Position numbers and translations under genes: made by a program. A stretch of DNA of 64,000 nucleotides from contig NZ_JACHMB010000001.1 in assembly GCF_014204795.1 (NCBI RefSeq), positions 4,526,001 to 4,590,000 of the forward strand. Reading direction: 5' to 3'. The DNA comes from Nonomuraea jabiensis (GTDB lineage: Bacteria; Actinomycetota; Actinomycetes; Streptosporangiales; Streptosporangiaceae). Shown one piece after another: positions 39,583-50,062 of this stretch. How positions within the stretch are numbered: position 1 is the stretch's first letter; each line of letters begins with the position of its first letter. A model generated the notes under the pieces. The model was not told the origin of the DNA, did no database searches, and was given only the letters and a program-made list of their open reading frames with translations.

Positions 39583-40962
39583 ATGGAGACCTACGCCGAC
39601 CTCATCGAGTGCGAAGACGTCCTGCTCTTCGCGAACGCGGCCATCACCTCCACCGGCCAGCGAGAGTTCCACGGCACGGCCGGCGAGCAGCGGCTCTCCC
39701 TCGACTTCCTGCACCGCTACGTCCAGGGCAACTATCCCGACCTGTACGCCGCCACGCTGGCGCTCGACATCAACGACCACAACGCCGCCCTGATCATCGC
39801 CAACCTGCTGGCCGAACGCGCGGGCGACGGCCGGCTGATCGCCTGGCGGCTGGAGCGGATGAGCCCGCCCAGGGTCTACCGGTTCTTCCGGCGCCTGCGC
39901 CGCGACGGCGTCAACAACCGGCGCACCAGGGCCGTCGTCCGCGACTGGCTCACCGGCCGCCCCGACCTGGCCTTCGACGCGGTCAAGTATCGCGCGCAGG
40001 TGAAGTCGGCCGTGCGCCACGCCCACCTGCGGCTGCCGGGCGAGCTGGGCGACTTCCTGTTCGCGCCGTTCAGCCGGGCCCGCTACGAGACGCCCGTCCT
40101 GGAGGCGTGGCGCCGCGCGCACTTCGACAAGAGCGCCCTGTACGACCTCCCGTACACCGTCGCCGAGGGGTTCGCCGCGCGCCACGGCATCGGCAGGGAG
40201 ATCTTCCTGGAGCGCATCGCGCCCCGGCTGACCAGGCTGGAGCGGCTGCGGCTGGCGGAGTCGGCGAGCCGCGGCAAGGTGGACACCGAGGCCGATCTGG
40301 CCGCGATGCCGCTGGTCAGGCTGGCCTCGTACATTCTGTCGCTGCGCGCCGACGTGCGCACGAGCCGTCGCGCCGAGCTGGTGGGCGCGCTGCGGGCGGC
40401 CGCGGCCCGCGTGGCCGGGGCACGGGCGGGCACGTGGGAGAGCGTCGCGGCGGTGCTGGACGACAGCTTCTCCTCGTTCGGCTCGCCGGTGAAGCGCCGC
40501 CGGCCGCTGGCGGTCGCGCTGGCCTGCCACTACCTGCTGGAGGCCCTGGCCGGCGACTACCGCGGCCTGTGGCTGTCGCGCGGCACCGACCCGCTCCAGG
40601 TGCGGCCGTACGGGCCCACGCCGCTGGGCCGGCGGATCCTCGACGCGCTCGAACACCGGCCCGGCCTGCTCGTCATCGTCTCCGACGGCTGGGACAACGC
40701 GCCGCCGGGGCTGGCGGGCGAAGTGCTGCGCGTCTGGCGGCGCAAGCTCGACCCCGGAGGCGAGGTGGGCATCGTGCACGTCAACCCGGTCTACGACGCC
40801 GACCGGTTCGACGTGCGGCGGCTGTCGCCCATGGTGCCGACGGCCGGCATCCGCGACGCCGAGGACCTGCCCGCGCTGGTGGAGCTGGCCCGGTTCGCGG
40901 AGGGGCGCACCGGGCTCGGGGAGCTGCGGGCGTACCTGGAGGATCGGGCGGCACGGCGATGA
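39583..40962 (+). CDS. helical-repeat + von Willebrand A domain protein (TROVE-like?)
   Basis: 459 residues. Residues 1-290 are mainly alpha-helical, with HEAT-like character and basic patches (VYRFFRRLRRDGVNNRRTRAVV, KYRAQVKSAVRHAHL). Residues 300-440 form a vWA domain: the metal site DDSFSS (DxSxS) at about 311, a later IVSDGWDN Asp, and a final Rossmann-like strand (GEVGIVHVNPVY). The combination recalls Ro60/TROVE RNA-binding proteins, but the N-terminal match is loose. ATG with GGGGGAG upstream. Its stop overlaps the next gene's ATG (ATGA). Likely function: RNA or protein scaffold in a two-protein unit with the downstream product (inference). Confidence 0.65.
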   Translation: METYADLIECEDVLLFANAAITSTGQREFHGTAGEQRLSLDFLHRYVQGNYPDLYAATLALDINDHNAALIIANLLAERAGDGRLIAWRLERMSPPRVYRFFRRLRRDGVNNRRTRAVVRDWLTGRPDLAFDAVKYRAQVKSAVRHAHLRLPGELGDFLFAPFSRARYETPVLEAWRRAHFDKSALYDLPYTVAEGFAARHGIGREIFLERIAPRLTRLERLRLAESASRGKVDTEADLAAMPLVRLASYILSLRADVRTSRRAELVGALRAAAARVAGARAGTWESVAAVLDDSFSSFGSPVKRRRPLAVALACHYLLEALAGDYRGLWLSRGTDPLQVRPYGPTPLGRRILDALEHRPGLLVIVSDGWDNAPPGLAGEVLRVWRRKLDPGGEVGIVHVNPVYDADRFDVRRLSPMVPTAGIRDAEDLPALVELARFAEGRTGLGELRAYLEDRAARR

Positions 40963-42101
40963 TGGATCTCACGGGGCTGGAGACCCGGCCCGCGCAGACC
41001 TGGGGAGGGCTGCGGCTGGTGCCGCTCGTGCGCCGCGAGCCCATCGAGGACCTGCGGCTGCACGCCAAGGTGTACGGCGACGAGCTGTCCATGGTCCACC
41101 TGCCGGACAGGACCCTCTACACGGCGTACGTCCCGCACGCCTTCGTCGCGTCGTGGACCGGCGACGGGACCCCGGCGGCGGCGTACGGCACGCAGCTCGG
41201 GCAGCCGCTGCGCCACATGTGCATCAGGACCAGGCGCAGGATGGCCCGGCGGGTGGACCGGAACCGGCTCCGGTTCCTGCCGCTGCACCTGGCCGTGGAG
41301 GGCTACCTCGCGCTGCACTTCGGCGGCCCGGTGGTCGCCTGGGAGGAGTGGTCGCGGCAGGCCCTCGCCCACGGCCTGTCGTCCCGCTGCGAGGAGGCCT
41401 ACACCGGGGCGGAGGTGCGCGGGCTGGAGGACGCGCTCAAGATCTTCGAGATCCACCCGGGGCAGTGCGGGCTGCTGCTGTACGCCGGTGACACGCTGGC
41501 CGGCGCTTTCGTGGTGCCGCACCCGGAGGACTACCGGGCGCTGCACCCGACGCTGGTCCGCGACATGTACGGCGAGCTGATCCACGACTATGCCCTGTTC
41601 TACCCCGCCAGGGACTTCCCCGCGGTGATCGACGAGAGCGCGGTCGCCTCGCTGGCCGACCTGCGGGCCGAGGCCGTACGCGCCGAGCGGGACTGGGCCG
41701 GCTTCCACGACTCGGTGATGGCCGCGGGCCTCCTCCGCGCCCCCGCGCGGGTGGAGGAGGTCTACCGGATGGGCAGGTTCACGCTGAGCCGGTTCCTGCC
41801 CGCGTTCGAGCGGAAGAGCGAGAACCACATCGGCGAGACGGTCACCGACGCCGACGGGCGGACGGCCTACCTGAAGACGTTCAGGCTGTCGGAGGCGCAG
41901 GTCAGGCGCGGTCACCTGCTGAGCACGCTGGCCGAGCACGGCTGGAGCCTGCCCGCCGCCGCGGAGAGCCTGCGGGTCGGCGCCGCGGAGCTGGGGCTGC
42001 GGCTGGAGCGGGCCGGGTTCGGGCACCTGCTGCGGCAGGATGTCCTGGACGGCTACCGCAAGGCGCTCAGCGAGCGTGGCCGGCGTACTCGTGCTCAGTG
42101 A
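40959..42101 (+). CDS. ARPP-2-like protein of unknown function
   Basis: 380 residues. The N-terminal 130 residues (TRPAQTWGGLRLVPLVRREP, YTAYVPHAFVASWTGDG, AAYGTQL) resemble the ARPP family that has been linked computationally to bacterial conflict systems; I recognise the pattern with moderate certainty. A middle domain (about 140-260: LAVEGYLALHFGGP, FEIHPGQCGLLLYAGDTLAGAFVVPHPEDY) and a C-terminal helical part with a possible Fis-like HTH (HLLSTLAEHGWSLPAAAESLRVGAAELGLRLERAG) follow. ATG 40959 or the adjacent 40962. Coupled to the vWA gene. The end overlaps the convergent membrane-protein gene by seven bases. Confidence 0.6.
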   Translation: MMDLTGLETRPAQTWGGLRLVPLVRREPIEDLRLHAKVYGDELSMVHLPDRTLYTAYVPHAFVASWTGDGTPAAAYGTQLGQPLRHMCIRTRRRMARRVDRNRLRFLPLHLAVEGYLALHFGGPVVAWEEWSRQALAHGLSSRCEEAYTGAEVRGLEDALKIFEIHPGQCGLLLYAGDTLAGAFVVPHPEDYRALHPTLVRDMYGELIHDYALFYPARDFPAVIDESAVASLADLRAEAVRAERDWAGFHDSVMAAGLLRAPARVEEVYRMGRFTLSRFLPAFERKSENHIGETVTDADGRTAYLKTFRLSEAQVRRGHLLSTLAEHGWSLPAAAESLRVGAAELGLRLERAGFGHLLRQDVLDGYRKALSERGRRTRAQ

Positions 42102-42502
42102 GCGCAGCCCGCGTACTCGTCGAGGCGGCGCAGCATCGCCGCCAGCATGAGCGGGAACATCGCCACGTGCGCCGCCGCCATCATGATCCCGGCGTCGATG
42201 GCGCCCAGCCAGAGCAAGGGGAACAGCGGCACCACCGGGACGAACATCGCGGCGCACATCTCCAGCGTCGCGGGCCAGCCGTGCCCCCGGATCCGCATCC
42301 ACGCGGCCATGCCGATCGACATGTCGACCGCCATGAGCAGGTACGCGAGCTCGGGCTGCTGCTCGTGGGACAGGCCGAGCCCGAGGGCGGACCGCAGCAT
42401 GCCGAGCGCCAGCATCCCGACGAACATGGCGACGATCATCTCGACGTAATGGAGGGCGAACCTGCCCCAGCGGCGACCGGTGCGGGTGTCTGTCGTTGTC
42501 AT
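42095..42502 (-). CDS. small four-helix membrane protein
   Basis: 135 residues with four hydrophobic segments (about 20-42, 48-66, 78-98, 101-122): FALHYVEMIVAMFVGMLALG, AYLLMAVDMSIGMAAWM, TLEMCAAMFVPVVPLFPLLWLG and GIMMAAAHVAMFPLMLAAML. Unusually methionine-rich. Similar proteins are sometimes labelled FliP-like in databases, but no flagellar gene is near. It is divergent from the GlxA-type regulator by 100 bases and may be its target. ATG 42502 is used because the residues before it are not hydrophobic and look spurious. Confidence 0.7.
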   Translation of the reverse strand: MTTTDTRTGRRWGRFALHYVEMIVAMFVGMLALGMLRSALGLGLSHEQQPELAYLLMAVDMSIGMAAWMRIRGHGWPATLEMCAAMFVPVVPLFPLLWLGAIDAGIMMAAAHVAMFPLMLAAMLRRLDEYAGCAH

Positions 42503-42602
42503 GCCCACGACTGTCCCGGCAGGGCCGCCGCGTGCCAAGGGAGGTGGGCCGAGGAGGTCCGGAAACTTGGGCTCCCTGTCCTTCGGCCCTACAGTCGTGA
42601 CC

Positions 42603-43565
42603 ATGGAGGTACGACGGGTCGTCGTCGTGGCGTACGAGGCGGTGGGGTTACTCGACGTCGCCTGCGTCACCTCGACGCTGGAGGAGGCCAACTGGCACGG
42701 CGCGGCGCCCTGCTACGAGGTGCGCGTGGCCACGCCGGGCGGGCACCCCGTCACCTGCGGCACGGGGCTGACCGTCCAGGCCCAGCAGGCGCTGGAGCGG
42801 ATCAGCGGGCCGCTCGACACGCTGGTGGTGTCCGGCGGGGTCGGCCACGACGACGCCGCGGCCAACCCGCTGATCGTCGGCCACGTCCGCAGGCTGGCCC
42901 GCGAGAGCCGCCGCGTCGCCTCCGTCTGCACCGGCGCGTACGTGCTCGCCGCCGCGGGGCTGCTCGACGGGCGGCGCGCCACCACGCACTGGCAGGTCGC
43001 GCACGACCTGGCGGCCCGGTATCCCGCGGTGGCCGTGGACGCCGACCCGATCTTCATCCGCGACGGCAATGTCGCCACGTCCGCCGGCGTCACCGCGGCC
43101 CTCGACCTCACGCTCGCCTTCGTGGAGGAGGACAACGGCCCCGAGCTGGCCCGCACGGTGGCCCGCAACCTGGTCACCTACCTGCAGCGGCCCGGCGACC
43201 AGGCGCAGATGAGCATGTTCGTCAGCGCGCCCGTCCCCGCGAACAACCTGGTCAGGCGGACCATCGAGTACATCGCCGCGCACCTGCGCGACGACCTCAC
43301 CACGCCCGCGCTGGCCAACGAGGCGGGGGTCAGCGAGCGGCATCTCACCCGGCTGTTCCTCCAGCACCTGCAGCTGACGCCCGGGCGGTATGTCCGGCAG
43401 GTCCGCACCGAGGCCGCCGCGCACCTGCTGGCCTCCACGTCGCTGCCGATGGCGTCCGTGGCGGTGCGGTGCGGGTTCGGGACGGCGGAGACGCTGCGGC
43501 AGGCGTTCGTCGACCGGTACGGGATCCCGCCGTCGCGCTACCGGCTGACCCAGGCGGCAGGGTGA
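42603..43565 (+). CDS. GlxA-type regulator (DJ-1/PfpI + AraC HTH)
   Basis: 320 residues. The N-terminal DJ-1/PfpI domain (about 3-170) has VVAYEAVGLLDVA and the nucleophile-elbow Cys in SVCTGAYVLAAAGLLDG followed by RRATTHW. The C-terminal AraC domain (about 225-318) has PALANEAGVSERHLTRLFLQ and ASVAVRCGFGTAETLRQAF with the closing YGIPPSRYR. A TACAGT box at 42590-42595 ends seven bases before the ATG, so the mRNA is likely leaderless. The divergent small membrane protein is the closest candidate target. Confidence 0.93.
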   Translation: MEVRRVVVVAYEAVGLLDVACVTSTLEEANWHGAAPCYEVRVATPGGHPVTCGTGLTVQAQQALERISGPLDTLVVSGGVGHDDAAANPLIVGHVRRLARESRRVASVCTGAYVLAAAGLLDGRRATTHWQVAHDLAARYPAVAVDADPIFIRDGNVATSAGVTAALDLTLAFVEEDNGPELARTVARNLVTYLQRPGDQAQMSMFVSAPVPANNLVRRTIEYIAAHLRDDLTTPALANEAGVSERHLTRLFLQHLQLTPGRYVRQVRTEAAAHLLASTSLPMASVAVRCGFGTAETLRQAFVDRYGIPPSRYRLTQAAG

Positions 43566-43607
43566 CCCGATCCGGGCAGACGCCGGGATCTGGCTAGTCT
43601 GTCTGCG

Positions 43608-43731
43608 TTGACCTCCTCCCCCTCGTAAACGAGAGGGATTCCAACCGTCGCCGGTTGGCCTTCCTGCTTCACCGCCGGTCGCCCGCCCGAGAGGACTCTC
43701 GTTGAGGTCTTACACCAGCTCCACAGGCGTT
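43608..43731 (-). ncRNA. putative TnpB guide RNA (omega RNA) scaffold
   Basis: The 124 bases 3' of tnpB hold three hairpins (see the element). In characterised IS605 elements the 3' end of the tnpB transcript plus the right end forms the guide RNA, with the guide being the host sequence just outside. Here the guide would come from bases just below 43608, read on the minus strand. Not otherwise demonstrated. Confidence 0.4.
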
Positions 43732-44838
43732 TCAGCTCTCCGCCAGCCCGGCGGCGAGCACGTTGCGTGCGGCGTTGACGTCCCGGTCGTGGACCGCGCC
43801 GCAGCCGCAAATCCATTCCCGGACGTTCAGCGGCAACGCCTCTTGCAGGGCCCCGCAGGCCGAGCACAGCTTGGAGGAGGGGAACCAGCGGTCCACCGCC
43901 ACCAGCGTGCGCCCGTACCAGGCGGCCTTGTACTCCAGCATCATCCGCAACTCGCGCCAGGCCGCCTCCGAGATGGCGCGGGCCAGCGAGCGGTTCTTGA
44001 CCATGTTGCGGACGGTGAGATCCTCGATCACGACCGTTTGGTTCTCACGGACGAGCCGAGTCGAAAGCTTGTGCAGGAAGTCACGCCGCCGGTCGGCGAT
44101 GCGGGCATACACCTTCGCCACGCGCAATCGGGCCTTGGCCCGGTTGCTCGATCCCTTCTGCTTACGGGCGAGCGATCGCTGAGCCTGGGCGAGCTTGCGC
44201 CGGTCGGCGCGCTCGTGACGCGGGTTGACGATCTTCTCGCCGGTCGAGAGCGTGGCCAGCGCCGTGATGCCCGCGTCCATGCCCACCGCTGCCTCGATGG
44301 GCGGCAGCGGCGCAATCTTCTCCTCGAGGAGGATGGAGACGAACCACCGCCCGGCCGCATCCCGGGAGACGGTGACCGTGGACGGCTCGGCCCCCTCGGG
44401 CAGCGGACGCGACCACACGATGTCCAGCGGCGCGTCCATCTTCGCCAGGAACAGCCGGCCCTGACGCCAGCGGAACGCCGAGCGGGTGTACTCCGCCGAC
44501 GCGCGTGCCTTCTTCCTGCTCTTGAACGTCGGGTACTTGGCCCTGCGTTGGAAGAAGTTCGCGAATGCCGCCTGCAGGTGGCGCAGCGCCTGCTGCAACG
44601 GCACCGACGACACCTCGCCCAGGAACGCCAGCTCTGGGGTCTTCTTCCACGCCGTCAGCGCGGCGGAGGACTCCACGTAGGAGACCCGCTTGCCTTCCAG
44701 GGTGTAGGCGCGGGTCCGCTCTTGCAGGGCCTTGTTGTAGACCAAGCGCACGCAGCCGAACGTCCGGACAAGCTCATCAGCCTGCTCGGGAGTCGGGTAG
44801 AAGCGGTACTTGTAGGCCCGCTTCACCAGCTGCGCCAC
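43732..44838 (-). CDS. tnpB: TnpB RNA-guided nuclease (OrfB, IS605 family)
   Basis: 368 residues, full length. The N-terminal helix-turn-helix region (KYRFYPTPEQADELVRTFGC) is followed by a split RuvC domain: VGMDAGI (Asp, RuvC-I), VVIEDL (Glu, RuvC-II) and HDRDVNAARN (Asp, RuvC-III). All three acidic residues are present. A zinc ribbon lies between RuvC-II and -III; it has CSAC but then CGC, so the second pair is Cys-x-Cys rather than Cys-x2-Cys. The start is GTG 44838. The nuclease is probably active; it would cut at sites matched by the element's guide RNA. Confidence 0.92.
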   Translation of the reverse strand: MAQLVKRAYKYRFYPTPEQADELVRTFGCVRLVYNKALQERTRAYTLEGKRVSYVESSAALTAWKKTPELAFLGEVSSVPLQQALRHLQAAFANFFQRRAKYPTFKSRKKARASAEYTRSAFRWRQGRLFLAKMDAPLDIVWSRPLPEGAEPSTVTVSRDAAGRWFVSILLEEKIAPLPPIEAAVGMDAGITALATLSTGEKIVNPRHERADRRKLAQAQRSLARKQKGSSNRAKARLRVAKVYARIADRRRDFLHKLSTRLVRENQTVVIEDLTVRNMVKNRSLARAISEAAWRELRMMLEYKAAWYGRTLVAVDRWFPSSKLCSACGALQEALPLNVREWICGCGAVHDRDVNAARNVLAAGLAES

Positions 44839-44987
44839 GCCTCACATTCTACAAAGAGATCAGTTAATTACCGCTCGATTGTTGTAGACGGCGGTCCGCC
44901 TGGCGGCGAATCGCCTGCTCCTGCCCTGCTTCGCAGGAGTCCGATTCCTCCCCCGCCTGAAGGCAGGGGTCTCCGCGGAAGTATCAG

Positions 44988-46541
<1,554 letters not shown>

Positions 46542-46554
46542 TGCTGAGAGGTGC

Positions 46555-49401
46555 GTGAACGTGCGCTTCGGCGTGCTCGGGCCGCTGCGGATCGAGGGCG
46601 GCCAGGTGCCGGGACCGGCCAAGCACCGCACGTTGCTGGCCGCGCTGCTGCTGTCGGCCGGTGAGACGGTCCCGGTCGAGCGGCTGATGTCCGTGGTGTG
46701 GGACGACCGGCCGCCGGCCTCGGCCGGGTCGGTGCTCCGGGTGTACGTCAGCGCGCTGCGCAAGCTCGTGGCCGGCATCCGTACGGTGCCGGGCGGTTAC
46801 CTGATCGACGTCGAACGGGACGACGTCGACTGCCACCGGTTCGAGCGGCTGGTCGGCGGGGCGCGGCAGGCTCGGGCGGCGGGCCGGGTGGCGGAGGCGG
46901 CCGACGGTTTCAGGGCGGCCCTGGCGCTGTGGCGGGGGCAGGCGCTGGCCGGCGTCGAGTCGTCCGTGTTGCGCCGGACGCACGCCGTACCGCTGGAGGA
47001 GCTGCGCCTGGCCGCGCTGGAGGAGCGGGTGGAGCTGGACCTGCGGCTGGGCCGGGGCGCGGAGGTGATCGGGGAGCTGCGGGCGCTGGTCGGGGCGCAT
47101 CCGCTGCGCGAACGTGCCTGGGTGCGTCTCATCGAAGCCCTCCAGCAGGCCGGACGCCGGTCGGAGGCGCTCGGGGCCTACCAGGACGCGCGCCGGACGC
47201 TGGTGGACGAGCTGGGCCTGGAGCCGGGCGCCGAGCTGGCCGACGCCCACCGGCGGGTCCTGTCCGGCGAGAGCCGCCCCTCGGCTCTGGCCGGGGAGGG
47301 CCGCGCCTCGGCTCTGTCCGGCGAGGGCCGCCCCGTGGCGCCTGCCGGTGGCGACCGCGGTCCGGTGGACGAGCTGCCGCCCGACATTTCCGACTTTGTC
47401 GGCCGATCGCCCGTACTCGACTGGATCGTGCGGACGGCCCGCGAGCACGCGTCGGCCCCCGTACACCTCGTCCTGCACGGCCCGCCCGGCTGCGGGAAGT
47501 CGGCCGTCGCGGTCCACGCCGCCACCGGGCTCGAACGCCCGGACGGCCGGCTCTACGCCTCGCTGGGCGCCCGCCCGCCGGGTGCCGTGCTGGAGGACCT
47601 GCTGCGCTCGCTGGGCTGCCCGGACGGCGCGGTCCCGCCGGCGCTGGACGAGCGGGTGCGGCTCTACCGGAGCATGACGGCCCGCAAGCGGCTGCTCGTC
47701 GTGCTGGACGACGCCGCCGACGAGGCCCAGGTGCGCCCGCTGCTGCCGACCGGTCCCGGCAGTCTCACCCTGGTGACGAGCCGGTCGCCGCTGGCCGGGC
47801 TGGAGGCGGCGCGGGCGTACGAGATGGGGGTGCTCGACGGGGACGAGGCGGTGGCGATGCTCGGCGAGGTGGCCGGGCACGAGCGGGTGCGGGCCGAGCC
47901 CGAGGCCGCCCTGCGCATCGTACGGCTCTGCGGCCACCTGCCCCTGGCCCTGCGCATCGCCGGCTCCCGGCTGGCCAGGAAGCGGGGCTGGACGCTCGAC
48001 CACCTGGCGGGCCGCCTGGGGGACGAGCGGAGCAGGCTCGACGAGCTCAGCGCGGGCGACCTCGCCGTGCGGGGCAGCCTCGCGCTCGGCTACCGGGGCC
48101 TGGCGGACCCGGAACGGCGGCTGCTGCGCGGGCTCGGCGCGCTGTCGGCGCCCGACTTCGCGTCGTGGGTGTTCGGCACGGACCTGGAGCCGCTGGCGCA
48201 GGCCGGGCTGCTGCAGTCGCGCGGCCTGGACGAGGCCGGCCAGGAGCGGTACGGCTGGCACGACCTGACCAGGCTCTACGCCGCCGAACGCCTCGCCGAG
48301 GAGGAGGGCGGCCCGGAACGCGTGCTGGCCGTCATCGCGGGCGCGATCCTCGAACGAACCCGGCAGGCCAGGGCCTCCCTCCTGCCCGCCGAGCCCGGTA
48401 CCGGCCGCACCGAGGTCCACCTGCCCGGCACGGGGCCTCTGGAGACCGGGTGGCTGCGGCACGAGGCCCGCTGGCTGAGCGCCGAGCGCCGCTTCCTGGT
48501 GGCGGCCGTCGGGGACTTCTACCAGGTGGGCCTGTACGAGGCCGCCTGGCGGCTGGCCTTCTACCTCACCCCGCTGTTCGAGCTGGGCGCGCACCACGAC
48601 GACTGGCATGCCACCACGGCGACCGGGCTGGACGCGGCCAGGGCGGCGGGCCACCGGCACGGCGAGGCGCTCCTGCTCCGCGGCCTGGCCGACCTGCATC
48701 GAGCCGAAGGGCGCACGGAGTCGGCGGCCGCGGCGCTGCGGGCGGCCCAGCCGCTGGTGGAAGGGCTGGAGCTGGCCAGGATCACGCTCCGGCTCGGCCT
48801 GGTCCAGTCCCGCCCGGCGCAGGCCGAGCAGGCGTTCGTACGGGCCCTGCGGGTCTTCGAGGAGGCGGGCGACCGGCGCGGAAGGGCCGATGCCTTACGG
48901 GCGCTGGGCGCGTTGCGCCGGGACGAGGGCCGGCTCAAGGAGAGCCTGAGCGCGTACCAGGATCTCGGCGACCCGCGGGGCGAGGCGGAGGCGCTGCTGG
49001 ACCTGGGCAGGCTGCACCTGGGCGGGGGCAGGCTCGCCGAGGCGCGCGGGTGCGTGGAGCGGCGGCTGCGGATCAACCGCCGCCTGGGCGATCGGCTGCC
49101 CGAGGCGGGGGCGCTGCTCGTACTGGCCGAGATCGCCAGGGCGGAAGGCACGCCAGGGGCGGCGGCCGGCTCGGCGAGGGAAGCGCTGGAGACGTTCGTC
49201 GCGTACGGGGACCGCCGGGGTGCCGCGCGGGCCCTGGTGGCGCTCGCCCGGGCCGAGCTGGACCTCGACGATATCGACGGGGCGGTTGAGACGCTTACGC
49301 GCGCTATGGGAGAGTTTGACCGCCTCGGTGACGAGCAGGGCAGAGCGGAGGCCGACCGGCTCGCGCAGGAGGCCCGCAGACGTGGTGGCCCGCGGATATA
49401 G
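46555..49401 (+). CDS. AfsR-type SARP regulator (BTAD + NB-ARC + TPR)
   Basis: 948 residues. OmpR-like DNA-binding domain (about 1-95: RTLLAALLLSAGETVPVERL, VLRVYVSALRKLVAG), bacterial transcriptional activator domain (about 95-240), an STAND/NB-ARC ATPase domain (P-loop GPPGCGKS near 310, LVVLDDAADEAQVRPLLP for Walker B, GLPLAL-like GHLPLALRIAG) and TPR repeats from about 690 to the end. The linker at 237-265 has an imperfect triple repeat SGESRPSALAGEGRASAL. It likely activates secondary-metabolism or envelope genes when phosphorylated by the adjacent kinase (inference from AfsK/AfsR). GTG start 46555. Confidence 0.93.
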   Translation: MNVRFGVLGPLRIEGGQVPGPAKHRTLLAALLLSAGETVPVERLMSVVWDDRPPASAGSVLRVYVSALRKLVAGIRTVPGGYLIDVERDDVDCHRFERLVGGARQARAAGRVAEAADGFRAALALWRGQALAGVESSVLRRTHAVPLEELRLAALEERVELDLRLGRGAEVIGELRALVGAHPLRERAWVRLIEALQQAGRRSEALGAYQDARRTLVDELGLEPGAELADAHRRVLSGESRPSALAGEGRASALSGEGRPVAPAGGDRGPVDELPPDISDFVGRSPVLDWIVRTAREHASAPVHLVLHGPPGCGKSAVAVHAATGLERPDGRLYASLGARPPGAVLEDLLRSLGCPDGAVPPALDERVRLYRSMTARKRLLVVLDDAADEAQVRPLLPTGPGSLTLVTSRSPLAGLEAARAYEMGVLDGDEAVAMLGEVAGHERVRAEPEAALRIVRLCGHLPLALRIAGSRLARKRGWTLDHLAGRLGDERSRLDELSAGDLAVRGSLALGYRGLADPERRLLRGLGALSAPDFASWVFGTDLEPLAQAGLLQSRGLDEAGQERYGWHDLTRLYAAERLAEEEGGPERVLAVIAGAILERTRQARASLLPAEPGTGRTEVHLPGTGPLETGWLRHEARWLSAERRFLVAAVGDFYQVGLYEAAWRLAFYLTPLFELGAHHDDWHATTATGLDAARAAGHRHGEALLLRGLADLHRAEGRTESAAAALRAAQPLVEGLELARITLRLGLVQSRPAQAEQAFVRALRVFEEAGDRRGRADALRALGALRRDEGRLKESLSAYQDLGDPRGEAEALLDLGRLHLGGGRLAEARGCVERRLRINRRLGDRLPEAGALLVLAEIARAEGTPGAAAGSAREALETFVAYGDRRGAARALVALARAELDLDDIDGAVETLTRAMGEFDRLGDEQGRAEADRLAQEARRRGGPRI

Positions 49402-49474
49402 CGCACTATGCGGATCCTGAACGCCGCTTCCCTACGGTGAGGGCCACATCCCCGACAACGAAGGTGATCTCAGA

Positions 49475-50062
49475 ATGCGAAAGACGATCGCGCTGGCGGT
49501 CGCGGCCGTCGCGCTGGCCGGTTGCGGCGCGCTCCCGGGGCGGCAGGTCGGCGGCGGCGGCGAGGAGAAGCAGCCCCAGACCGTCGCGGAGTCCACCACC
49601 GAACCCCCGGCCACCGCCAAAGCGACAGAGGCGCCCCCGCAGGAGACGAGGGCGATCGCCAGCCGCGAGGCCGACGTGTACGCCGGCGACAACGGCAAGG
49701 CCCGCGCCCGCGTCGACATCACGGCGCTCAAGCGCCAGGGCAGGACCCTCAGCCTCAACTGGACGGTCACCGCGCTCGAAGGCAAGGTCAACGTCCACAA
49801 CGGCCTGGGCACGGGCCCGCTCGACATGACGGTCTCGGCCGTCTCCCTGATCGACCCGGTGAACGCCAAGCGCTACCGCGTGGCCCGCAACGGCACCGAC
49901 CAGAACGCGCAGTGCGTCTGCTCCGGCACCCAGGGCCAGTTCCTGGACAAGGGGCAGACGTCCACGCTGTACGCGGTCTTCGCGGCGCCTCCGGCGGACG
50001 TCACGAAGATCAACATTGAGATGCCCATGATCGGCGTGCTCACCGATGTTCCGATCTCTTAG
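49475..50062 (+). CDS. lipoprotein of unknown function
   Basis: 195 residues with lipobox LAGC (Cys 17), a Gly/Glu/Thr-rich linker to about residue 60 and a beta-rich external domain (about 65-190) that contains two cysteines (QCVCSG). Residues such as ARVDITALKRQGRTLSLNWTVT suggest an immunoglobulin-like fold. I do not recognise the family. The next gene (OmpA-like) starts 17 bases before its stop, so they form a unit. Possible targets of the upstream SARP. Confidence 0.8.
   Translation: MRKTIALAVAAVALAGCGALPGRQVGGGGEEKQPQTVAESTTEPPATAKATEAPPQETRAIASREADVYAGDNGKARARVDITALKRQGRTLSLNWTVTALEGKVNVHNGLGTGPLDMTVSAVSLIDPVNAKRYRVARNGTDQNAQCVCSGTQGQFLDKGQTSTLYAVFAAPPADVTKINIEMPMIGVLTDVPIS

Larger units (their letters stand above)
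43608..44987 (-). mobile_element. TnpB-only IS200/IS605-family element (ends approximate)
   Basis: Contains the tnpB gene on the minus strand and hairpin-rich flanks on both sides. Right-end side: CTCGT-AA-ACGAG within 43617-43637, CCAACCG/CGGTTGG at 43641-43658 and CGAGAG-GA-CTCTCG at 43688-43701. Left-end side: CTCCTGC/GCAGGAG at 44918-44939 and CCCCGCC-TGAA-GGCAGGGG at 44951-44969. No Y1 transposase (TnpA) gene is present, so it needs help from elsewhere to move. Likely left boundary is TTGACC at 43608; the right boundary is just before the kinase start. Confidence 0.65.
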
